Assembly: GCA_033675265.1 (NCBI GenBank)
Contig: JAUJYZ010000090.1
Span: 62,001-126,000, forward strand
DNA length: 64,000 nt
Direction: 5' to 3'
Origin: Actinostola sp. cb2023
Lineage: Eukaryota; Cnidaria; Anthozoa; Actiniaria; Actinostolidae
Shown here: positions 59,801-64,000 of the stretch, piece after piece
Position numbering within the stretch: the stretch's first letter is position 1
How the letters are laid out: each line of letters starts with the position of its first letter
Notes under the pieces: model-generated
Databases searched by the model: none
The model's input: only the letters and a program-made list of their open reading frames with translations
What the model was told of the DNA's origin: nothing
Program-made: the position numbers and the translations under genes

Positions 59801-61990
59801 TATGACGTCACATCAAAACAATCTATTGTTTAAACGCAAAGGATCATGGTCGCGAGAGGGGGACAAAACAGCAACAACACAAAGGATTTCCCAAATAAAT
59901 GTATTTTACAGACGGTCTGAAAGCGATACAAGTCACCAAACACAGTAAATATTGTGGGAAAAGCATCGATGAACATCATACCTGGAAACTAGCCAATTCG
60001 AAATCAAGCGAACCTCAGCAGAGCAGATTTACATTTTATGTAGTTCAAATTTCTATTGTTCTTCGCGATTCTGTCCCCCTCATAAACAAGCCGTTACGTC
60101 ATAATGGTATAGGGCAATTGAGAAACTGAGTTGTTTGTAATATTAACGTGATTTTGATCCTTGGTGTTGTTGGCCGCCATGTTGGTGTACTACGGTTGTA
60201 CACCAAGATGGCGGCCCCATACATTCACACTAAATAATGCGCACATTTGATCGCTCATATCTCGGCATTGAAAGCTTCTTATAACTCAAACGTTGGTTAA
60301 TATACATGATTTTGACTGCTCTTTTGGTTGTAAGACATTTTGTTTAATTAAACTCAATATAAAGCACAGAGGTTCGCATGTTCAATAAATAGCCTTGTTG
60401 AAATTAAAATGCCCCAAGGTCTATAGTCAGAACGATGGTGTGTGTTTCGATAATGCCTCTCTGTTCTCTGTTTACAAAAGAATACGATATTTCATATTAC
60501 AGTCGAACCTTCCGTAAGCGACCACTCGAAATGTCAAGCTTTGTGGTCGCTTACGAGAGGTGGTCGCTTACTAGAGGTTCCAGCTGTAGTGTTTTGACTT
60601 GGAACTGAACTTTTGGTATTTTGGAAAACTGGTCGCTTATGAGAGTGGTCGCAATCGGAGGTTCAACTGTATTCATATTTGTCTTTTATATTTTTTATTG
60701 TAATTATCTATTATTATATTAATTAGACACGTAATTCAGTTATCTAGACTGCAAAGTATCATTATTAATAAACGATGTATCTATCTATCTGTTCCCTTAC
60801 TTTCTCTTTAAGATACCCAATCACCTAAATGTAGTTCTGTTGTGATACAGGAAAGTCCTTGATATCATACGATCACAGGAACAAACTCAAGATCTTCACG
60901 AGCAGTTTCATCATCAAGTAAGTTGCTTTGAGGTTTAGATTTATAATTATAAATTATATTTGAGGTTATTGTACAGCGGTATTCCCTGCAGTCTTTGAAG
61001 CCTCGATGTCAAGATAAGCACCTACTTATGCACACCTGTTCAAAATAGACCTGTGGTTTTGCAAGTACCGTAAGTAGCCTGCGTAGCTGGCAGAAAAGGA
61101 GGGGAAAAGGAGGGGCTTCTACCGGCGATACCGATTTTTATTCAGTTAGCTGCTAATAATATGCTGACGTTATCTCTAGTTGGAACGGGCTTCAGATGGG
61201 TTTTCAGTGGTTGCTGACTACTTTGGTAGAGGAGTTTTCAACAAGGTAACTACCAGAAAGTACCAAACGTATTACAGTCGAACCTCTCCACAACGGCCAC
61301 CTCGGGACGAAATTTTGTGGCCGTTGTGTAGAGGTGACCGTTGTGTGGAGGTTTTAAAAACGAATAAATGTATGGGCTGGCTGGTGGTCGGGAAAAAAAC
61401 CCTCTGACCTTTGCAGAGAGGTGGCCGTTGTGGGGAGATGGCCGTTAGTAGAGGTTCGACTGTATGTACTTATTGACTGGGTGGGAAGGCCGGACGGGAA
61501 ACTATTTGGCTCGAGGTCATGGCCGTACGGAACGAGCGCAGCGGCTTACGTCATCACGTCCGACCCCCATCACGTGACTTCTGCCAATGGTTTTATTAAG
61601 AGCTAGTGAAAATCAAGCTTTTTAAATTGTTATCTGCATTACTTTTAGAAGCGATATTAATGTTAGGCCATTGCAGTTTATTCCAGTTTGTTTGATTCCT
61701 CTAGTAACGGAAGAAAAGTTACAGCATTTATCGACCAAAGCATGCATCGCTCAGTATAAACTTTATGTTGTAGAAAAATGGGCCTGTAACCGTAAACTAA
61801 CCACGAGAGCCCGAACGCATCATGAGATATTCGTGAGATTTCCGTGAAATTTTCGTGAGAATTTCGTGAGATTTCCGTGCGTTTATCGTGTTTACTTTGT
61901 GTATTTCAGGTGACATTGGTCAACAGTAACCCAGGACGTACTGCGCAATCATCGAGTGCCCAAGATCGTCGAACCCATCTGTTGCAGTAA
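36966..61990 (+). CDS. VPS11: VPS11, core subunit of the HOPS and CORVET tethering complexes
   Basis: Endosome/lysosome tethering and fusion subunit. Exons: 36966-36980, 37061-37135, 37609-37660, 38092-38213, 39008-39058, 39244-39312, 40049-40146, 41284-41330, 41651-41745, 43034-43123, 44128-44179, 44380-44461, 45636-45700, 47052-47131, 48002-48081, 48564-48635, 49280-49358, 49661-49705, 51070-51171, 52176-52217, 52672-52739, 53156-53234, 53909-53996, 54462-54559, 55103-55186, 55320-55370, 55718-55806, 55931-56005, 56674-56740, 57380-57421, 57705-57752, 58101-58174, 58418-58513, 58883-58942, 60851-60917, 61180-61245, 61910-61990. All phases agree, giving about 881 residues (human 941). N-terminal beta-propeller (WRRFNFFDKE, HLYQLKQHNIL, GINPLVRVWNLD), clathrin-repeat solenoid (LQEKDTQTKLEILFKKNL, RKFLDAQRIHNLTAYLQ, EWxYLKIQLED-like WYLKIQLED, ALSYFARKE), coiled coil, and a C-terminal RING-H2. 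All introns are GT-AG except a GC donor at 48636. A conserved segment after residue CK is not found (see separate entry). Confidence 0.97.
37464..37518. repeat. C-run/G-run palindrome
   Basis: About 18 C, then TCCTTTTTT, then about 24 G, in VPS11 intron 2. Probably both ends of a poly-G element with its centre deleted. Confidence 0.75.
38402..38860. mobile_element. Poly-G-ended element carrying a tRNA-derived SINE (VPS11 intron 4)
   Basis: Left end CCCGGGGGTGGGGGG (38404-38428) then ATTCTTCAAGGTACAAAGGG; right end GGAATA followed by C run (38826-38854). Partial repeats of TAAAAAATA..AC occur inside. At about 38566-38700 a tRNA-like insertion (GTAGCTCAGTGGGTAGAGCA, GGGTTCGAATCCCG) is flanked by AAAAAATATCA-like sequence. 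No clear flanking duplication for the poly-G element. Confidence 0.6.
38569..38700 (+). mobile_element. tRNA-derived SINE
   Basis: A-box GTAGCTCAGTGGGTAGAGCA and B-box GGGTTCGAATCCC are intact, and the acceptor stem GCCTC/GAGGC pairs. The anticodon arm does not form a clean 5-bp stem with U33, and the element continues into a body TCTGATTTTTTCCGAAC...TCATCATAGTTTCTTTA. So it is a SINE, not a tRNA gene. Confidence 0.75.
40517..41220. mobile_element. TIR element with TACCGTATTCATCGGCGTA ends
   Basis: Left TACCGTATTCATCGGCGTAC..TAAGCC; right GGCTTATACGCCGGTGAATA followed by TGGTA. GGGTGCGGCTTATC and GGGTGCGACTTATC repeat within. This is the common TATAAGCC-type element of animal genomes, in VPS11 intron 7. 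Confidence 0.8.
42288..42474 (-). CDS. Possible WD40-like exon inside VPS11 intron 9, opposite strand
   Basis: On the minus strand, TTATTCCAG (acceptor) is followed by 62 open codons and G/gtaggt (donor). The translation has WD40 character: TNELIAASRQ followed by SCVVVWDLGTHVHAM. A further minus open frame from about 42160 to 41878 could follow in phase (ARKVFVFYKSMMSNATLFIA) but is less convincing. No start codon or other blades are seen, so this is a gene fragment, a nested gene whose other exons I missed, or chance. Confidence 0.35.
42528..42938. mobile_element. Fold-back element in VPS11 intron 9
   Basis: GGCCCTTTCAGGACTCTGTC and ATGTGACCATCTCAATAAAA on the left; TTTTATTGAGATGGTCACAT and GACAGGATCCAGCAAAGGACC on the right. 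Confidence 0.85.
43771..43993. mobile_element. Nearly perfect fold-back MITE in VPS11 intron 10
   Basis: Arms of about 100 bp: TTACAGTGAGGGCACACTAA ... CAAAAGTCATCTGCGCCAAT and ATTGGCGCAGATGACTTTTG ... TTAGTGTGCCCTCACTGTAA. The loop is only about 20 bp. Few mismatches, so it is young. Confidence 0.95.
44500..45390. repeat. ~0.9-kb minisatellite in VPS11 intron 12
   Basis: About 45 repeats of a 19-20 base unit (CTCCCTACAGTGGCCAC, CTTCCTACAATGGTAAC). Two unit variants alternate, making a higher-order unit of about 39 bases in the right half. It starts about 40 bases after the donor of exon 12 and creates long spurious forward frames. Confidence 0.95.
46141..46437. mobile_element. Fold-back element in VPS11 intron 13
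   Basis: GTGTACACCTATTCCAATAA and CGAAAGCAACAAGCAAGAAG on the left; CTTCTTGCTTGTTGCTTTCG and TTTGGAATAGGTGTATA on the right. Confidence 0.85.
46561..46646. repeat. Fragment of the TACAGTCGAACCTC element family
   Basis: TACAGTCGAACCTCTCCACA then ACGGCC..GGCCGTTAGTAGAGGTCCAAC; a fuller copy lies at 61273-61464. Confidence 0.8.
47436..47842. mobile_element. Fold-back element in VPS11 intron 14
   Basis: TAGCCACTTTAGAAACGAGT ... CTGGGAACGAGTTTTAAGAA and TTCTAAAAACTCGTTCCCAG ... ACTCGTTTCTAAAGTGGCTA. A second inverted pair, ACAAAGAAATGTA / TACATTTCTTTGTAAA, sits in the centre. Confidence 0.9.
48636..48641 (+). other. GC-type splice donor of VPS11 exon 16
   Basis: Exon 16 ends CATTTATACAG and the intron begins GCAAGC. 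The next exon (49280) completes the codon in phase (Y-S-K-G-D-H-D-G). The only non-GT donor among the mapped junctions. Confidence 0.85.
48809..48951 (+). mobile_element. MITE, AGAGTCGTTTTCGTATGAGT family, copy 1 (VPS11 intron 16)
   Basis: GGAGTCGTTTTTGTATGAGT at the left and ACTCATACGAAAACGACTC at the right, enclosing AAGCATTGTGATTGGTTGAG. Two related copies lie in introns 17 and 32. Confidence 0.9.
49391..49585 (+). mobile_element. Same MITE family, copy 2 (VPS11 intron 17)
   Basis: TAGAGTCGTTTTCACATGAT ... ACTCATACGAAAACGACTCTA. It has a second ATTGGTTGAATAGAATGTC block absent from copy 1. Confidence 0.9.
49940..50090 (+). repeat. Element fragment inverted relative to 60165-60340
   Basis: Contains GGCCGAAAGAGCAGCCAAAA, ATATGAGCGATCGC and GGTCCGCCATGTTGGTGGCC. 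The reverse complement of these motifs, in the same order, is found in VPS11 intron 34. Confidence 0.7.
50622..50892. mobile_element. Fold-back MITE in VPS11 intron 18
   Basis: ACAGTCATTCTCAAAAAGGT ... AATAAAGTCACGTGATTCAT and ATGAATCACGTGACTTTATT ... ACCTCTTTGAGAATGACT. The 111-residue open frame at 50513-50848 runs across an arm and is not accepted as a gene. Confidence 0.9.
51355..51560. repeat. AAT microsatellites and SINE-like tail
   Basis: (AAT)n at 51357-51384 and again near 51516. AATTTCATTTATATAGCGCA is the common animal SINE/MITE terminal motif in reverse. Confidence 0.6.
52316..52629. mobile_element. Fold-back element in VPS11 intron 20
   Basis: GTTTCCCAGAATGCTTCAGG ... GCGCGCAAGCGAGGTCAGGG and CCCTGACCTCGCTTGCGCGC ... 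AGCATTCTGGGAAAC, with an ATT microsatellite inside. Confidence 0.9.
52751..52911. mobile_element. MITE in VPS11 intron 21
   Basis: TAATAGGACTACATGCCTGT ... CCAATTTGGAAA and TTTCCAAATTGGACAGGCAT ... GTAGTCCTGTTA. The inner pair TGCCAAAATTGGAC / GTCCAATTTGGCA makes a double hairpin. Confidence 0.9.
53287..53849. mobile_element. TIR element in VPS11 intron 22 with an internal ATG frame
   Basis: ACATTGAAGCTGAGACCGCT at the left and AGCGGTCTCAGCTTCAATGT at the right. The ends are about 23 bp inverted repeats (to CTAGG). Inside, at about 53560, is a frame starting MAARFPELSEEEIDNILALK. Its spacing of acidic residues before a lysine/asparagine block recalls the N-terminus of recombinase-like genes multiplied in coral genomes; this is a weak resemblance. 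A related single end appears near 63324-63352. Confidence 0.8.
56105..56445. repeat. Minisatellite in VPS11 intron 28
   Basis: About 11 copies of a 27-30 base unit (TTGGACATTTCCAAGAATTT, then CCAAGGTT). Each unit carries the inverted pair TTGGA / TCCAA, and most frames on both strands stay open. Confidence 0.95.
56741..57379 (+). other. Expected VPS11 segment not found; intron holds (CAT)n and a fold-back
   Basis: Exon 29 reads ALSYFARKETNCK. The next 7 codons, VQIMEVL, still align with the ortholog's EYVAAVL, then similarity stops. The following conserved ~16 residues, seen in animal VPS11 before TLAHNSTATL, are not encoded anywhere up to 57379. Possible donors are 56741 (gtacag, phase 0, joins TLAHN in frame but skips the segment), 56761 (gtcttg) or 56766 (gtatct). 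The interval contains a CAT microsatellite (56857-56898) and a fold-back (about 56903-57160). Confidence 0.6.
56903..57160. mobile_element. Fold-back MITE in VPS11 intron 29
   Basis: CAAGGGTGCTTGCCATTTAC ... GGTATGTGTCATTCCGAT and CCAATGGGAATGACACATAG ... GGTAAATGGTAAGCACTCTTG. Central GAAAACCCGAAAAGAGCGGG region non-coding. The motif GGTAAATGG..AAGC recurs at 57194. Confidence 0.85.
57440..57650. repeat. CCCCGGTAACACGACCA minisatellite in VPS11 intron 30
   Basis: About 12 tandem copies of a 17-base unit, some with CTCCCTTAACACGACCA. Head GTGGAACCCCGGTAACACTA. Related in wording to the GAACCTC/GACCACC TIR families elsewhere in the window. Confidence 0.9.
57824..58015 (+). mobile_element. tRNA-derived SINE in VPS11 intron 31
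   Basis: GGGTGGCCGAGCGGTGAGAG (A-box) and TGGTTCAATTCCCGAATCGG (B-box), then GGCGTTTAACGTGAGTGAGG body. The head resembles a Ser/Leu-type tRNA but lacks a foldable anticodon arm. Confidence 0.7.
58221..58391 (+). mobile_element. MITE, AGAGTCGTTTTCGTATGAGT family, copy 3 (VPS11 intron 32)
   Basis: TAGAGTCGTTTTCGTATGAG ... CTCATACGAAAACGACTGTA. Closest to copy 2, sharing ATTGGTTGAATAGAATGTC. Confidence 0.9.
58418..58942 (+). other. VPS11: VPS11 RING-H2 finger exons
   Basis: Two exons encode the zinc ligands in order: C-S-M-C, then FLCLHSFHHLC (C-x-H-x2-H-x2-C) across the 58513/58883 junction, then ECPIC. All eight ligands of a C3H2C3 RING are present, so the domain looks functional. Confidence 0.9.
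58697..58842. mobile_element. MITE, second copy of the 6754-6896 family (VPS11 intron 33)
   Basis: GAATGCAAACACTAGAACCT ... TAATTAGTACTAAATAGCAC and TTAGTGCTAATTAAAGTTAG ... TTAGTGTTTGCACTCTA. Confidence 0.85.
59372..59450. repeat. ~20-base tandem repeat
   Basis: Four copies of TGGTTATTGAGAATTGCATGA, the last diverged (TTGGAAACTGCATG), in VPS11 intron 34. Confidence 0.85.
60165..60340 (-). repeat. Inverted counterpart of the element at 49940-50090
   Basis: GTTGGCCGCCATGTTGGTGT followed closely by its own mirror ACACCAAGATGGCGGCC, then ATCGCTCATATCTCGGC and TGACTGCTCTTTTGG. Matches the reverse complement of the intron-18 copy. Confidence 0.7.
60498..60671. mobile_element. TACAGTCGAACCT-ended element (GGTCGCTTA type)
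   Basis: TACAGTCGAACCTTCCGTAA ... GGAGGTTCAACTGTA with internal GTGGTCGCTTACGAGAGGTG repeats. Short TIRs with flanking TA fit a Tc1/mariner-like MITE. Confidence 0.8.
61273..61464. mobile_element. TACAGTCGAACCTC-ended element (GGCCGTTGTG type)
   Basis: TACAGTCGAACCTCTCCACA ... AGAGGTTCGACTGTA, with perfect 14-bp TIRs and inner GGTGGCCGTTGTG repeats. It begins 28 bases after the donor of VPS11 exon 36. Confidence 0.9.
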
Positions 61991-62012
61991 CGCAGATATA
62001 TATACCTATTCT

Positions 62013-62018
62013 AATAAA
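62013..62018 (+). terminator. VPS11 poly(A) signal
   Basis: AATAAA 23 bases after the VPS11 stop codon (TAA at 61988-61990). It is very close, implying a very short 3' UTR. Confidence 0.65.
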
Positions 62019-62072
62019 CCAGTCATTCTTGAGTCACAGGGGCGTCACTCCAGAAATTAATTTTCCCGATGG

Positions 62073-62516
62073 GCCTGTGTCTCCTGTCACGTGATATTTT
62101 GAGTTTTCACCGAAGAGCAACAAAAATACCGCAACAGGAAAGAGCATGCTAAAGTTGGTAAAAGTGGAAAGTTTGAAGGGAAGTAAGTGGGCAATAGTTA
62201 CAGACATTCTGGTTATTGCCAAATGGTTATTACCTCAGTCAAAATAAAGTCAAAATCAAAATCAAATCAAGCATTCAAACTTTACCTTTTCATGTATGGA
62301 AATGTATGTTGGAGGGTAACAGCTTGCCTTCCAAGCGAAAAACCCATACAGATCATTTACAAGGCAGGAAACTTTGAAAGCCTTTAACTTTTGTCATATT
62401 TGCTCGATTCTTTTCTAATTTTACTAATTTTACTGAGTATGCCGCCTTTCCAGTTATGATATGTTCGTTAGTCTTCGGTGAAAATTTGAAATGTGACGTG
62501 ACAGGTGAGACAAGCC
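62073..62516. mobile_element. Fold-back element downstream of VPS11
   Basis: GGCCTGTGTCTCCTGTCACG ... GAGTTTTCACCGAAG and CTTCGGTGAAAATTTGAAAT ... GTGACAGGTGAGACAAGCC. Non-coding centre. Confidence 0.8.
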
Positions 62517-63035
62517 TATAATTGAATTTGCTTCGCCGCAATGTTCTTGTTTAGTACAAGACGTTCATAAAGATTATGGCTGCAAATCCCATGTTCCTTC
62601 AGGATCGCACCGACAACTCTTCGGTCCCATTACAAAAAACCTTTTTTTCTGTACGTTTTCGTGACACGGTTACGCAAATGGCTCCCAAATCGATACCGTT
62701 GAAACATTCGTAATAATATTAATAAAAAGAGTAAAAACAAACATCCACAACGACATCTCATCCATTTTAGCCATGCACTTGTTTCGTGGTGTCAATCTGA
62801 CAAGTAAGCTGTAGAGCAACCTCATCTCCAGGGCCCTGTGGGTCATTATGAGATGAGATGGCCCTGAGGACGATGTTGGACGATATGGTGGCGGCATGAC
62901 TGTTTTATACACCTAAGACACATTTCAATTATCGAATACACAATGCAATACGCAAAGTGCAATACGCAATGTGCAATACGCACGAAACACGAGAGAACGT
63001 TTTTTGAAATAGCTGTATACAGACTTGTAGAGTCT
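62517..63035. other. Intergenic, no gene seen
   Basis: Only a short direct repeat, GCAATACGCAA / GCAATACGCA, near 62945-62985. The minus 80-residue frame at 62670-62912 has no coding support. Confidence 0.4.
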
Positions 63036-63238
63036 TATGCCCCATTCACACCAAAACTTAACTATGGTGGTTTGTTAAACTGGGTGTTTCTAGCTTCTCT
63101 AATTCGAGGGCATCTGATTTCACAACAATCAAACTATCTGGTATTTATACTGTGCAACATAAAGGACAGTTTACCAGCAGTTTTGTGCCAAATGTTGCGT
63201 GGCGTTTGTAGATAAGCCTCGGTGTGAACGGGGCATTA
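63036..63238. mobile_element. MITE with ATGCCCCATTCACACC ends
   Basis: TATGCCCCATTCACACC at the left and GGTGTGAACGGGGCATTA at the right. TTA-like flanks are possible as a duplication. The 90-residue plus frame inside is not supported. Confidence 0.85.
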
Positions 63239-63429
63239 GCTAAATAACTCTTGTATTTTCAAAAATACATGAACATTGAATTTTATATCTCTATGTAATG
63301 TGGCTCATGAACTGATTTCCCATCCATCCTTGCGGTCTTAGCTTCTATGATTTTCAACCTGACTCCCATGGAAAGCGTGCGCGCGCTCGCCGGTGTTCGT
63401 ACGCATTATATACCTGTTATTTAGCAGTC

Positions 63430-63986
63430 TTAAAGGAGGACTAGCACGTAAATCTGTCAAAATTTGATTTAGCTGAGACTTGACTGAAATAATCTCAAAG
63501 ACCCTTACAATCACTGGTTAATTTTTTTCTCAAAAATTCCAATGGGAAGTAATACATTTTTATGAATCTTTAGAGGTGTCACTTACTCAACCCAAACTCA
63601 GCTCCATACATTTCTTTGTATTTTGTGATCAAAATATCTGAACGGTTTGTTCAGATAACGGCTCTGCACTAAAGAAAACTAGTCAAACAATCAATCCTAA
63701 GCACATATAAGGTAAGAAAACTCTTTCACACAAACGTTTAGCTTCGTAGAATAAAATAATTCAAGACATTAAACATGAAGAAATGTATGGAGCGAAGCCG
63801 TGATGATTGTTTGGGTTGAGTAAGTGACGTCACTGACACATCTAAAGATTCATAAAAATGTATTACTTCCCATTGGAATTTTTGAGAAAAAAAATAACCA
63901 GTGATTGTATGGGTCTTTGACATTATTTCAGTGAAGTTTCAGCTAAATCAAACTTTGAAAGATTTACGTGCTAGTCCCCCTTTAAG
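63430..63986. mobile_element. Fold-back element with ~165-bp arms
   Basis: TTAAAGGAGGACTAGCACGT ... CAATGGGAAGTAATACATTT and AAATGTATTACTTCCCATTG ... ACGTGCTAGTCCCCCTTTAA. The centre (about 63597-63815) is unremarkable and the arms diverge by a few per cent. Confidence 0.92.
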
Positions 63987-64000
63987 AATTAAAAACGCAA

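Overview
The window is nuclear DNA of a marine invertebrate animal, most likely an anthozoan cnidarian such as a stony coral. This is inferred from short phase-consistent exons in A+T-rich introns, metazoan genes without vertebrate features, many fold-back elements, tRNA-derived SINEs and coral-like repeat texture. No single residue or motif proves the species. There are no prokaryotic features, CRISPR arrays or operons.

Layout. 200-1390 (+) codes for a C2H2 zinc-finger protein. 1.4-8.6 kb is intergenic DNA packed with mobile elements: two TIR insertions with visible target-site duplications, fold-backs, a heptamer satellite and a poly-G-ended element. 8.6-18.7 kb (+) holds the remains of a multi-exon transposase-like gene (MULE-like by my reading) broken by frameshifts and stops. 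19.25-20.74 kb is a very large fold-back, followed by another poly-G-ended element and a smaller fold-back. 23.7-27.4 kb (-) holds a six-exon gene that I assembled from splice signals. It predicts a 213-residue secreted or surface protein with eight ectodomain cysteines and a C-terminal hydrophobic tail; I do not recognise the family. 30.5-36.0 kb (-) is a YTHDF m6A-reader gene whose last intron contains a 1.9-kb higher-order tandem array. 36.97-61.99 kb (+) is VPS11, the HOPS/CORVET core subunit, mapped here as 37 short exons. Its introns carry MITEs, minisatellites, SINEs and one possible WD40-like exon on the opposite strand. 62-64 kb is intergenic with three more fold-backs.

The genes do not form a pathway. 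YTHDF (mRNA methyl-adenosine reading) and VPS11 (endolysosomal tethering) share only a head-to-head start region of about 980 bases between their start codons. I did not find a convincing new multi-gene system. The observations most worth following up are the unrecognised cysteine-rich surface-protein gene, the apparent loss of a conserved VPS11 segment beside a fold-back insertion, the poly-G-ended mobile family with 9-14 base flanking repeats, the 1.5-kb fold-back, and the higher-order array in YTHDF.
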